The notes beneath the pieces were generated by a model. The model saw only the letters and a program-made list of their open reading frames with translations, was not told the DNA's origin and searched no databases. Source: Shimia ponticola (GTDB lineage: Bacteria > Pseudomonadota > Alphaproteobacteria > Rhodobacterales > Rhodobacteraceae). Taken from it: a stretch of DNA of 64,000 nt. Position 1 is the stretch's first letter. Every line of letters starts with the position of its first letter. Below, piece by piece: positions 1 through 8,482 of the stretch. The DNA is taken from positions 1-64,000 of the forward strand of contig NZ_VCDK01000007.1 of NCBI RefSeq assembly GCF_007995215.1. Direction: 5' to 3'. A program made the translations under genes and the position numbers.

Positions 1-1
1 G

Positions 2-703
2 GATAGAGATGGCGTTGCATGGGTTCAAAATCCAACCGACCCACTCGAAAACTTCGCTGACAAATGGGAACTGGAGCCTAGGCTTGAGGAATGCTTTTAC
101 GAGTGGTTGGAGCAAGCGCGCGACGACTTTGAGACTATCGCCGGCGCTTCTTCTGGTGCGGCGCTTCCAAATCACTTGGCTAAGCGATTGGGATCTGGCT
201 ATTCAAAGGCACTCGATGAGGCTATCGGTCCGAAGCTTGAGTACGCTCTGGCGCCAGCGAGCAACAGTTTTGCAGTTCGGCCAGTTCCTGAAATTATTCA
301 GCTAGCTCCTCACAGAAAACCGGCAGCATGGGCGCAACATCCGACCGCAACGGGGGAGGTGCAGATCGTTGAAGCTCGGGCGGGCAAGAGCCGGTGGCGG
401 TCCGTCAGGTTTCGGAGTGGGGACAAACCTCTGCCAAAAGGCTGCGATCTACGCTTTCGCGCCAAAACGACGGTCTCAAAACTTTTTGATGTTTTCTGGC
501 AGACAACCAACACTGGGCCGGAAGCTGAAGCGAAGGGCGTGGAAGGTCTTCGTGGCGAAATAAATGACGTAAGAACGGAAGCCGGAGGTCTCGTTCGCAA
601 AGAGACCACATCCTATACCGGGTCCCACAGCATAGAGTGCTTTATTGTAAAGGATGGCTATCTTGTCGCGCGGAGCGGTCCATTTGTTGTGAACATCGCC
701 TGA
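2..703 (+). CDS. CBASS CD-NTase, C-terminal part (cut by window edge)
   Basis: The reading frame is open from the window edge, so the N-terminal nucleotidyltransferase core is missing. The last ~85 residues match the Adenylyl/Guanylyl-and-SMODS C-terminal sensor (AGS-C) domain of CBASS cyclases: a beta-rich stretch with FDVFWQTTNTGPEA, LRGEI, then YTGSHSIECFIVKDGYLVAR and a final FVVNIA. Such cyclases make cyclic oligonucleotides on phage infection. The downstream HNH-SAVED gene, 86 bp away, is the matching effector, which supports the call. The family is clear to me from the tail; the cyclase clade and nucleotide product cannot be told without the missing part. Confidence 0.75.
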   Translation, partial: DRDGVAWVQNPTDPLENFADKWELEPRLEECFYEWLEQARDDFETIAGASSGAALPNHLAKRLGSGYSKALDEAIGPKLEYALAPASNSFAVRPVPEIIQLAPHRKPAAWAQHPTATGEVQIVEARAGKSRWRSVRFRSGDKPLPKGCDLRFRAKTTVSKLFDVFWQTTNTGPEAEAKGVEGLRGEINDVRTEAGGLVRKETTSYTGSHSIECFIVKDGYLVARSGPFVVNIA

Positions 704-789
704 CGAAGTGGGGGCACCAAATGCTCGCATGCGCGATGCATCACACCCTAAACGCGCAAGTCTCGAAGATATGTCGGAGCTTATGAAAA

Positions 790-1920
790 ATGTCCAATAG
801 AGGACCATCACCACGTGAAGTAACGAAGCTTCTTGTATGGGCGCGCGCAGCAGGAAGGTGCCAGTTCAAGAACTGTCGGAAACCTCTGGATCACGATCTT
901 CTTGCGGGTGTGTTTGACTTCAATAGCGCGTACCTTGCTCACATTGTGGCTTCTTCTCCTGGTGGAAAAAGGGGACACCCCTCAAGGTCGCACGCGCTTT
1001 CAGATAGCGCCGAAAACATCATGTTGATGTGCGATGCCCATCATCGAGTGATTGATGGTGACAGGACATGGCAAGACTATCCAGAAGACCTACTCCTTGA
1101 GTGGAAGAGAGAGCACGAGGAATGGGTTGATACAGTTCTTTCTGCCGGCCCTGATAGTCGCTCGCACATCTTGCAGTTTTCAGCGCCGATTGGACCAAAC
1201 GAAACTGCCGTACCTTTTGATGACTGCGTGAACGCCATCCTGCCTAATAGGACCCCCGCAGAAAGGCGAGCCACCGAAATCAAGGTCAAGGGTATGCACT
1301 TTAAGGACGATGATCCGACCTACTGGTCTGTCCAGACCGAAGTACTGAGGGTAGCCTTTGCGAAGAACATCGCAGGCCGTTTTGAGAGTGGTGAAATTCG
1401 TCATCTTTCCGTGTTTGGGTTGGCGCCGATACCGCTCTTGATGGAACTGGGGCGTCTCCTTTCAGACATCTCTGAAGTGGACGTCTATGACCGCCACAGA
1501 GAGCCCGCGCAGTGGGCTTGGCCGGAAAGCGGCGAAGTAGTCGAATTCGACCGCCAAAACGGGATTGTAGGACCGAAGCGTGTCGCTTTGAAAATCTCGA
1601 TCACATCCGACATTGCTGATGACCGAGTGACTTCCGTGGCTGGGAACGATGTTTCGATTTGGGAAATTCGAAGCAGCCCGCAAAAGCACGGAGCCCTAAG
1701 ACGAAGAGATGATTTAAGCCGATACAGAGCGATAGTCCGCTCAACACTCGACGAAATAAAAAATTCTCATGGAATGGATGCTGAATTGTTGGTGTTCCCG
1801 GCTGTCCCGGTCTCGTGTGCTGTTGAGTTCGGTCGAGTTTGGCAACCGAAGGTTCATCCTAGCATGAAGATATTTGACCAAACAAAAGACTTGGGCTTTG
1901 TCGAACGGCACACAATCTGA
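790..1920 (+). CDS. cap5: Cap5-type CBASS effector: HNH endonuclease fused to SAVED domain
   Basis: 376 aa. The N-terminal ~110 residues form an HNH nuclease with paired cysteines (CQFKNC near residue 24), AHIVASSP and NIMLMCDAHHRVIDGD. The C-terminal half is a SAVED sensor, recognised by HLSVFGLAPIPLLMELGRLLSD-like core residues and the closing FPAVPVSCAVEFGRVWQP segment. In CBASS, the SAVED domain binds the cyclic nucleotide made by the cyclase and activates the HNH domain to degrade DNA. It directly follows the cyclase fragment on the same strand. No Cap2/Cap3 ancillary gene follows; any would have to lie left of the window. Confidence 0.88.
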   Translation: MSNRGPSPREVTKLLVWARAAGRCQFKNCRKPLDHDLLAGVFDFNSAYLAHIVASSPGGKRGHPSRSHALSDSAENIMLMCDAHHRVIDGDRTWQDYPEDLLLEWKREHEEWVDTVLSAGPDSRSHILQFSAPIGPNETAVPFDDCVNAILPNRTPAERRATEIKVKGMHFKDDDPTYWSVQTEVLRVAFAKNIAGRFESGEIRHLSVFGLAPIPLLMELGRLLSDISEVDVYDRHREPAQWAWPESGEVVEFDRQNGIVGPKRVALKISITSDIADDRVTSVAGNDVSIWEIRSSPQKHGALRRRDDLSRYRAIVRSTLDEIKNSHGMDAELLVFPAVPVSCAVEFGRVWQPKVHPSMKIFDQTKDLGFVERHTI

Positions 1921-2159
1921 AAGTCGTTTCGTAGGGTTTTCACCCTTCACCAATTGTGCTTTTGACTGACTCGAAGTTGGCACCTATTTCCAACTCTGTA
2001 TCTACGATCTCCATTTTTGCCTTGGTTGGGAATGATGCTCGACGCAATCGTCTCGGTTGAACTGTATGACCGCTTTTCGGAAGCTGCGCCGCGGCATTGG
2101 GATATGTACTGTAAGCCCGCTAAGGGCCGGACCTGAGTGAGGGCGGGGCAAGGAAGAAA

Positions 2160-2180
2160 TATGTCAGTACTACTGACATA
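2160..2180 (-). terminator. Palindrome, possible terminator of the LysR gene
   Basis: Perfect inverted repeat TATGTCAGTA / TACTGACATA around one central base, 19 bp past the stop of the minus-strand LysR gene. On the minus strand it is followed by TTTCTT, as in a weak intrinsic terminator. The stem is AT-rich, so an operator role is also possible. The remaining 1921-2199 interval shows no gene. Confidence 0.4.
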
Positions 2181-2199
2181 ACGCATAATCTTTCTTATG

Positions 2200-3060
2200 T
2201 TAATTCGCTGAGTTGATGAACTCGGAAATCAGTTTCAAACCCACCTTGTCCTTTGTGGCGATCAAATGGGTCTCATGTTTCTGCGGCATCTCGCGGATCG
2301 GAATTTCCGTTGCAGACTTTTTGACTAGACTACTGTTGCACAGAAATACCGCGACTCCGATGCCTTGCAAAACAGCCTCGTACATCAGAGGGAAAGTGGC
2401 CATCGTTACCGTTCGTTCGAGCGCAATGTTGTGAGCCCGACAGGCGTTTTCAAGCAGCTTTCTCGTCAAGGACCCTCTTTCCGGAACAATGATCGTTTCT
2501 TCCTGTAAGTCTTTGAGAGATAAGGATGCCTGCGCGCTCAGAGGGTGTTCATTTGGACAGTAAACAACATATTCGGCGCTCTCTATGTGAATGCGCTCCC
2601 ACGCGTCAGACACGGGTGCATCCGTGATCAAACCTACATCGGCCAGTCTGTTGCGGAGCATATTCGTCGCGGTCGACCAATCATAAAGGCCAAAGTTCAC
2701 TTGAATGTCCGGAAAGCGCTGCCTGAAGGCTGCGATAATCCTGAGCGCTGGTTGCGGTGCGTTGCCAATGACGTTCAAGCGCCCGTTTTTCATGGCGTTG
2801 AAGCCTTCAAGCCGCTCCGACACTTCGGCGTCCAATGACACCATGCGGTCGGCCAGATCATAAAATTCCTGCCCTGTGGGCGTCAGCTCCACTCCGTCTC
2901 TGCCGCGGCGCAGGAGAAGCGTGCCGACGGTCTTTTCCAGATTTCCAATATGTTGCGTGATCGTGGATTGCGTCACGCCCATACGGGCCGCTGCGGCCGA
3001 AAAGCTACCCTCGCGGACAACATAAGCGTAGGCGACGAACTGATAGTGATTGGGGCGCAT
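2200..3060 (-). CDS. LysR-family transcriptional regulator
   Basis: 286 aa. An N-terminal winged helix-turn-helix (FVREGSFSAAAARMGVTQSTITQHI region) is followed by a LysR substrate-binding domain from about residue 90. The start at MRPNHYQF is preferred to upstream ATGs because AAAGGAG stands 5 bases before it. It is divergent from the ABC importer operon, the usual arrangement of a LysR regulator and its target. The effector is unknown; a phosphodiester or aminophosphonate ligand would fit the neighbours but is inference. Confidence 0.85.
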   Translation of the reverse strand: MRPNHYQFVAYAYVVREGSFSAAAARMGVTQSTITQHIGNLEKTVGTLLLRRGRDGVELTPTGQEFYDLADRMVSLDAEVSERLEGFNAMKNGRLNVIGNAPQPALRIIAAFRQRFPDIQVNFGLYDWSTATNMLRNRLADVGLITDAPVSDAWERIHIESAEYVVYCPNEHPLSAQASLSLKDLQEETIIVPERGSLTRKLLENACRAHNIALERTVTMATFPLMYEAVLQGIGVAVFLCNSSLVKKSATEIPIREMPQKHETHLIATKDKVGLKLISEFINSAN

Positions 3061-3113
3061 AAAGTCTCCTTTCGCGCAACCCATAGACCCCATCGGTTTC
3101 ACTAATATGACGT

Positions 3114-3125
3114 CACAAAATTGTG
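3114..3125. promoter_or_regulatory. Candidate LysR operator in divergent promoter
   Basis: Inverted repeat CACAA-AA-TTGTG in the 107-bp gap between the LysR gene and the importer operon. A short dyad at this place is what LysR autoregulation would predict; no further support is visible. Confidence 0.3.
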
Positions 3126-3167
3126 GCTCAGCACCAGTAGCCCTGTGTCAACGTATGGGGGAATCGC

Positions 3168-4322
3168 ATGGCAGGCCTGTCGATCTCATCGGTGACCAAA
3201 CGCTTTGGGGACACCGAGGTGCTGAAGGGTGTGACGCTGGACGTCGCGGATGCGGAGTTCGTGTCGCTTGTTGGGCCGTCAGGGTGCGGGAAGTCGACAT
3301 TGCTGCGCATCATTGCAGGTCTTGAGGATCCGACCAGCGGCGACATTGCGATTGATGGCAAAGGCGTCACCGGGATGCGCGCGGCGGATCGCAACCTGTC
3401 GATGGTCTTCCAATCCTATGCGCTTTATCCGCATTTGACCGTCGCCGAAAACATCGCTGTGCCTTTGCGGATGCGGTCGCTTACGACCACGCAACGGCTG
3501 CCTTTGATCGGCCCTTTTCTGCCGGGTGCCAAAGATCAGCGAGCCGAGATCGCTACGGCGGTGCAGAAAGCCGCCGAAATGCTTGAGATCGGCCCGCTAT
3601 TGGATCGCAAGCCCGGCCAACTTTCAGGTGGGCAGCGTCAGAGGGTCGCCTTGGGCCGCGCCTTGGTGCGGGATCCTGCCGCGTTTCTGCTGGATGAGCC
3701 GCTATCCAATCTGGATGCCAAGCTGCGGGTTCAGACACGGGCCGAGATCGCGCAACTGCACCGACGCCTGAACGCGACATTCATCTACGTGACCCACGAT
3801 CAGGTCGAAGCAATGACCATGTCAGACCGCATCGCGGTCATGATGGGCGGAGAGATCCTGCAATGCGACGCGCCTAGCGTCATATATGAAGATCCCAGCG
3901 ATATCAGGGTGGCGGAGTTTATTGGCTCGCCAAAGATCAATATCCTGCCGATTGAACTTTCCAATGCCGAGTTGACCCTGTTTGGCCAAGTTTTGGGCCG
4001 CATCACTGAGGCGGCTCAGGCCGGCATTTATCAGTTGGGCCTGCGCCCCGAAGCGCTGAAACTCACGCAAACAGAGCCGGTGATGACCGGGACTGTCGCG
4101 CATATGGAGAACCTTGGCTCCGAAGTTTATGCACAAATCGCACTGGCGGATCAAACCTCTCGTGTGACCCTGCGTGCAGCTCCTGCTGAGCGCCACAAGC
4201 TACAACTGGGTGCCGAGGTGGGCCTTGGCCTTGATCTGCAGGACGGTTTGATTTTCGACGCGGTTGGCAAGCGTCAGCGGCGCATCGAAGTCGCTGTCAC
4301 GCATGTGCGCGAGGTGGCCTGA
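3168..4322 (+). CDS. ABC importer ATPase, UgpC/MalK type
   Basis: 384 aa, the length of MalK/UgpC ATPases with the C-terminal regulatory OB-like domain. Walker A GPSGCGKST near residue 37, signature LSGGQRQRVALGRAL, Walker B FLLDEPLSNLDAKLR and the H-loop THDQVEAMTMSDR are all intact. It energises the two following permeases and the binding protein for uptake of a sugar-phosphate-like compound. A GGGGGA ribosome-binding site precedes the ATG. First gene of an operon closed by two phosphodiesterases, so a glycerophosphodiester or related organophosphate is the likely substrate (inference). Confidence 0.9.
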   Translation: MAGLSISSVTKRFGDTEVLKGVTLDVADAEFVSLVGPSGCGKSTLLRIIAGLEDPTSGDIAIDGKGVTGMRAADRNLSMVFQSYALYPHLTVAENIAVPLRMRSLTTTQRLPLIGPFLPGAKDQRAEIATAVQKAAEMLEIGPLLDRKPGQLSGGQRQRVALGRALVRDPAAFLLDEPLSNLDAKLRVQTRAEIAQLHRRLNATFIYVTHDQVEAMTMSDRIAVMMGGEILQCDAPSVIYEDPSDIRVAEFIGSPKINILPIELSNAELTLFGQVLGRITEAAQAGIYQLGLRPEALKLTQTEPVMTGTVAHMENLGSEVYAQIALADQTSRVTLRAAPAERHKLQLGAEVGLGLDLQDGLIFDAVGKRQRRIEVAVTHVREVA

Positions 4323-4323
4323 C

Positions 4324-5289
4324 ATGGCTGCGATTGACGCGCCAGCCGCCGCACGCGCGCCGCGCGAAGTGAACCGGCAGGCCCGGACAGCCTGGTGCTT
4401 GGCTTCTCCGGCACTGGCTTTGATGTTTCTGATCCTCTTGGTGCCGGTTGTCGTCGCTGGGGTTCTGTCTTTCACGAACTATTCGCTGGGCAATTCCGGC
4501 TTTGATTGGGTCGGATTTGAGAATTACGACCGCCTGTTCTCCCGCTCGACCTATGAGAAAATGTTTGTTGCGACGTTTACCTACGTAGCGGTGGTCGTGC
4601 CGATTTCGGTTGCCCTGGGGCTAGGCGCGGCGCTGTTGGTCAATTCGTTGGGGCGGATTGGGGATGTCTACAAGACGATCTATTTTTTGCCGGTTATGGC
4701 GACATTGCTCGCGATGGCGATTGTTTGGGAATTCATGCTGCATCCGACGATCGGTGTAATCAATCAAACGCTTGAGCTGTCCTGCGGGACCTTCCTTGAG
4801 GTGGTCCCCTTCCTAGCCAATGGCTGCGCCGACGGTTTCCCGCTGTGGCTTGGGGATCGGGATTACGCCATCTGGGTGCTCTGTTTCATCGGAATCTGGC
4901 AAGGCTTTGGCTTCAACATGGTGCTCTACCTCGCAGGGCTGACGGCGGTGCATCGTGAGCTTTACCATGCCGCAGAAGTGGATGGGGCCAAAAGCGCATG
5001 GGAACGGTTCCGGCTCGTCACATGGCCCGCACTTGGGCCGACGACTGTGTTTGTGGTGACAATCTCTTGCATCCGCGCCTTTCAGGTTTTTGACACAGTC
5101 GAAGCCTTCTGGCCTCAAGGCGGCGGGCCCAACAAGTCCACCTATGTGATGATGTTCGCGATCTTTGAGAAAGGCGTGCAGCAGAACCTGATTGGCATCG
5201 GCTCGGCCATCACCATGCTGTTTCTGGTCTTCGTGATGTTTCTTACCCTGATCCAGCGCTGGCTGGTCGAACGAAAGGTGCATTACTGA
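4324..5289 (+). CDS. ABC importer permease, UgpA/MalF type
   Basis: 321 aa. About six hydrophobic segments and the EAA loop (AAEVDGAKSAWERFRLVTWPALGP) that contacts the ATPase. The start MAAIDAPAA is one base after the ATPase stop; longer upstream starts would overlap that gene by 60 bp. An extra periplasmic loop between membrane segments (CGTFLEVVPFLANGC area, with two cysteines) is larger than in E. coli UgpA. It overlaps the next permease by one base (TGATG), so the two are translationally coupled. Confidence 0.9.
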   Translation: MAAIDAPAAARAPREVNRQARTAWCLASPALALMFLILLVPVVVAGVLSFTNYSLGNSGFDWVGFENYDRLFSRSTYEKMFVATFTYVAVVVPISVALGLGAALLVNSLGRIGDVYKTIYFLPVMATLLAMAIVWEFMLHPTIGVINQTLELSCGTFLEVVPFLANGCADGFPLWLGDRDYAIWVLCFIGIWQGFGFNMVLYLAGLTAVHRELYHAAEVDGAKSAWERFRLVTWPALGPTTVFVVTISCIRAFQVFDTVEAFWPQGGGPNKSTYVMMFAIFEKGVQQNLIGIGSAITMLFLVFVMFLTLIQRWLVERKVHY

Positions 5290-6251
5290 TGACCCGCGAC
5301 ATCTGGAAACACCTGATCCTTGTGATCGGAGCGATCATCGTCCTGGCACCGTTCTACATGATGCTCAGCTATTCGTTCAAAAGCCCGGGCGAGATTGATC
5401 GGGGTGTGGGCGGCTTCTTTGGTGCGCAAGAGATGATGGTCGACCCGCGCTGCGTCAAACTGCGCGACCCGAACCGCGACGAAATAGCAGCCGCCGCCCC
5501 GCAGTATCCCGGCAAATCTGACAGCGAGATCCGTGCCGTGATCATGGCGCAGGCCGAAATCGACTGTTCCATGCGCCCTGTTGTGTTCAACTATTCCAAA
5601 GCCTTCATCGAGGCGCCGCTGCTGCGCTATTTGCTGAACGGGGTGATCGTCACCGTGTCGATCTTCTTTGTTCAGGTGCTGGTCGCCCTGCCCGCAGCTT
5701 ATGCGTTGGCCAAGCTGAAATTCTGGGGCCGAGAGGCGGTGTTTGGGCTGGTGCTGTTCTGCCTGCTGATCCCGGTGCACGCGATTGCCCTGCCGCTTTA
5801 CATCATGCTGGCCAAGGTTGGGCTGACCAATACCTATGCCGCGTTGGTGGTGCCCTGGACGATCTCGGTCTTTGGGATTTTCCTGATGCGGCAGTTCTTC
5901 ATGACTGTGCCGGATGATCTGATCGATGCCGCGCGCATGGACGGGATGACCGAGTTCGCCATCGTATGGCGCGTCATGCTGCCCACCGCCATCCCTGCCC
6001 TGCTCGCCTTTGCCATCTTCAGCATCGTCGCCCATTGGAACGACTATTTCTGGCCGCGCATCGTGGTCACCGGCTCCCGAGAGCTGTTCACGCCACCGCT
6101 TGGCCTGCGAGAGTTCAAGGGCGATGCAGATGGCTCCTTCTTCGGGCCGATGATGGCCACCGCCACCATCATCGTCACACCGCTTATCGTCGCATTTCTG
6201 GTCGCACAACGCCGCTTTATCGAGGGGATCACGCTGTCTGGAATGAAATAG
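5289..6251 (+). CDS. ABC importer permease, UgpE/MalG type
   Basis: 320 aa with the second-permease EAA loop (DAARMDGMTEFAIVWRVMLPTAIPAL). A ~50-residue hydrophilic insertion after the first membrane segment (residues ~45-95, with CVKLRDPNRDE and AEIDCSM) is unusual for MalG/UgpE and probably faces the periplasm. Partner of the preceding permease in one transmembrane dimer. A hairpin follows directly, before the binding-protein gene. Confidence 0.9.
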   Translation: MTRDIWKHLILVIGAIIVLAPFYMMLSYSFKSPGEIDRGVGGFFGAQEMMVDPRCVKLRDPNRDEIAAAAPQYPGKSDSEIRAVIMAQAEIDCSMRPVVFNYSKAFIEAPLLRYLLNGVIVTVSIFFVQVLVALPAAYALAKLKFWGREAVFGLVLFCLLIPVHAIALPLYIMLAKVGLTNTYAALVVPWTISVFGIFLMRQFFMTVPDDLIDAARMDGMTEFAIVWRVMLPTAIPALLAFAIFSIVAHWNDYFWPRIVVTGSRELFTPPLGLREFKGDADGSFFGPMMATATIIVTPLIVAFLVAQRRFIEGITLSGMK

Positions 6252-6272
6252 GGTGGGATCGCTCCCACCCTA
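6249..6272 (+). terminator. Hairpin between permease and binding-protein genes
   Basis: Perfect 10-bp stem TAGGGTGGGA / TCCCACCCTA with a TCGC loop, starting in the permease stop codon. There is no T-tract, so it is more likely an mRNA stabiliser or attenuator than a full terminator. Confidence 0.6.
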
Positions 6273-6347
6273 CCATCGCCCATCTGGGCGCATCACCGGG
6301 GTCTGCCAATCGCCAAACCGTCAGCCCCAACAACTGGAGTAGATGTA

Positions 6348-7595
6348 ATGAAAACGACGCTGACTGCAATGGCTGTGGCGCTCTCCGCCACCGCTGTTTT
6401 TGCCGAAGAAAAGGTGACAATCGAGTTTGCCTATCCTTATAGCCACCTCTTTGACGTGACCTATGAGGCGATGATGCCCGCCTTCAATGAGGCGCACCCG
6501 AATATCGAGGTGAAGTTCCGCGCCACCTACGAATCCTATGAAGACGGCACCAACACCGTCCTACGCGAAGCGGTTTCAGGCAACCTGCCGGACGTGACCA
6601 TGCAGGGCCTGAACCGTCAGGCGCCGCTGGTCGACAAGGGCATCGCCCAGTCGCTGGAGCCGTTCATCTCCGCCGAAGCTGATTTCGAAAAGGACGGCTA
6701 TCATCAAGCGATGCTTTCCCTGTCAACCTTTGACGACCAAGTCTACGGTTTGCCATTCTCGATCTCGCTGCCGGTTGGCTACTACAACCTCGATATCCTG
6801 AAAGAAGGCGGCATCACCGAATTGCCGAAGACATGGGACGACGTTATCGCTGCTTGCAAGACCATGAAGGCCAATGGCATCGATAACCCGATCTTCTGGG
6901 GTTGGAACATCACCGGCAACTGGTTCATGCAGGCCCTGCTGTGGAGCCAGGATAGCGCGATTGTCAAAGACGGCCGCGTGACGATGGACAGCCCAGAGGC
7001 GCTCGTCGCGCTGGAACAGATGCAAGAAATCTTCACCGAATGTGAGATGAAGAACCTCGAATGGAAAGCCGCGCTGGCATCCTTCTCCGCGGGTGAGATC
7101 GGCATGATGTTCTGGTCCACGTCGGCTTTGGGCGCCGTTGAGCGCAGCCAAGGCGATTTCGAACTGGTCACAGGCCCCTTCCCGGGTCTGAACGGCGCGC
7201 CGATGGGTCTTCCCGCCGGCGGCAACGCTGCGATGCTGACCTCGACTTCGGACGACCCGAAAGTGCGTGAAGCCGCCTGGACATGGCTCAAGTATATCAC
7301 TTCGGGCGAAGGCGCGGCCGAAGTGGCCAAGACCACCGGTTACATGCCGCCAAACAAGGCCGCCAACGAGATCATCCTTGCGGATTTCTACGAGCAGAAC
7401 CCGAACAAGCAAACCGCTGTAGACCAACTGCCGCTGCTGCGCGACTGGCTGGCCTATCCGGGCGACAATGGTCTGGCGATCACGCAGGTGATCTATGACG
7501 GAATCGAGCGGATCGTCACTGGCGATGCCACCGACATGAAAGAGCTGCAAGAAGAGCTGGTCGAGGAAATCGCCGACCTGCTGCCGAACGGCTAA
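6348..7595 (+). CDS. Periplasmic binding protein of the UgpB/MalE-like importer
   Basis: 415 aa with a short Sec signal peptide (MKTTLTAMAVALSATAVFA, cleavage after AFA-like site near residue 19). The body is a family-1 extracellular solute-binding protein: FNEAHPNIEVKF, LPFSISLPVGYYN, LPKTWDDVIAACK, AALASFSAGEIGMMFW and the C-terminal WLKYITSGEGAAEVAK. It delivers substrate to the two permeases. Closest in layout to UgpB, but the ligand cannot be read from sequence. It is set off from the permeases by 96 bp and a hairpin. Confidence 0.88.
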   Translation: MKTTLTAMAVALSATAVFAEEKVTIEFAYPYSHLFDVTYEAMMPAFNEAHPNIEVKFRATYESYEDGTNTVLREAVSGNLPDVTMQGLNRQAPLVDKGIAQSLEPFISAEADFEKDGYHQAMLSLSTFDDQVYGLPFSISLPVGYYNLDILKEGGITELPKTWDDVIAACKTMKANGIDNPIFWGWNITGNWFMQALLWSQDSAIVKDGRVTMDSPEALVALEQMQEIFTECEMKNLEWKAALASFSAGEIGMMFWSTSALGAVERSQGDFELVTGPFPGLNGAPMGLPAGGNAAMLTSTSDDPKVREAAWTWLKYITSGEGAAEVAKTTGYMPPNKAANEIILADFYEQNPNKQTAVDQLPLLRDWLAYPGDNGLAITQVIYDGIERIVTGDATDMKELQEELVEEIADLLPNG

Positions 7596-7605
7596 TCAAT
7601 TTTGT

Positions 7606-7631
7606 TGGCCGCCTGAACCACTGGGCGGCCA
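7606..7631 (+). terminator. Hairpin after the binding-protein gene
   Basis: 8-bp perfect stem TGGCCGCC / GGCGGCCA, loop of 10 bases, followed by GCTCTCTTTC. Lies between the binding protein and the first phosphodiesterase and would limit read-through or protect the abundant binding-protein mRNA. Confidence 0.55.
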
Positions 7632-7654
7632 GCTCTCTTTCGAAAGGCACCGCA

Positions 7655-8482
7655 ATGAAACTCGTCCAAATCTCCGACATTCACCTGACCGTTCCGGGCG
7701 AACGGATGGGCGGGCTCGATCCCCATCGCCGTTTTGCGCAGGCCCTGGATGAGGTGCGCGCAAAACACGCCGATGCCGACCGGATCATCATCACTGGCGA
7801 CCTCACCCATTGGGGAGAGCCGCAAGCGTACAGCGCGCTCAAAAACGCGCTTTTTAATCTCCCTTGCCCGGTTCGACTGCTGATGGGCAACCACGATGAT
7901 CGTTCGAATTTTCTAGCGGCCTTTCCAGATCAACCGCGCGATGCCAACGGCTATGTGAACTATGCCGAAGACCTTCACGGCACGCGGCTCATCTATCTCG
8001 ATACCACCGCGCCGCGCACCCATGCTGGCCATTTCGGTGCGGACCGGGTTGCTTGGCTTGAGAAACAACTTGAAAGCTGCAAACGCGCGCGACTGTTCAT
8101 GCATCACAACGTCATGACACTCGGCCAGCCCGCCGAGGACAAAATTGCGCTGGTTTCAGAGGACCGGCCTGCCTTTGCCGACTTACTCAAACGCTTTGCC
8201 GACAAGGTCGACTATCTGCATTTCGGCCATATCCATGCGCTCTGCACTGGTACCTATTGCGGTATCCCGTTTGCTTCCGTCCGTTCAACCGGCAATCAGT
8301 CCCTGCCCGACTTCACCGAGACCGAACTCCTGCATGGCGCGCCCATGGCGCCCTCCTTTGCAGTGATCGAGGTCAGCGAGGACACGACCGTAATCCATGA
8401 CATTCCTTTCACATGGGATGGCCCGGTATTCTCCTCGGGCACAGGCTGGGACGACTGGGCCAAGCCAGTCGCAGCTGAATGA
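7655..8482 (+). CDS. Calcineurin-like metallophosphoesterase (GpdQ/CpdA-like), copy 1
   Basis: 275 aa. All two-metal-site motifs are present: D8/H10 (SDIH), GDLTH at 48-52, GNHDD at 78-82, HH at 150-151 and GHIH at 191-194. The pattern is that of class III cyclic-nucleotide/glycerophosphodiester phosphodiesterases. As part of an importer operon it likely cleaves the imported phosphodiester to a phosphomonoester or alcohol. No signal peptide, so cytoplasmic. It overlaps the next homolog by 4 bp (ATGA), indicating coupled synthesis. Confidence 0.88.
   Translation: MKLVQISDIHLTVPGERMGGLDPHRRFAQALDEVRAKHADADRIIITGDLTHWGEPQAYSALKNALFNLPCPVRLLMGNHDDRSNFLAAFPDQPRDANGYVNYAEDLHGTRLIYLDTTAPRTHAGHFGADRVAWLEKQLESCKRARLFMHHNVMTLGQPAEDKIALVSEDRPAFADLLKRFADKVDYLHFGHIHALCTGTYCGIPFASVRSTGNQSLPDFTETELLHGAPMAPSFAVIEVSEDTTVIHDIPFTWDGPVFSSGTGWDDWAKPVAAE

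Noticed and set aside
5283-6209. 308-codon minus-strand frame opposite the second permease
   Set aside because: His/Asp/Arg-rich translation typical of an antisense shadow of membrane-helix codons.
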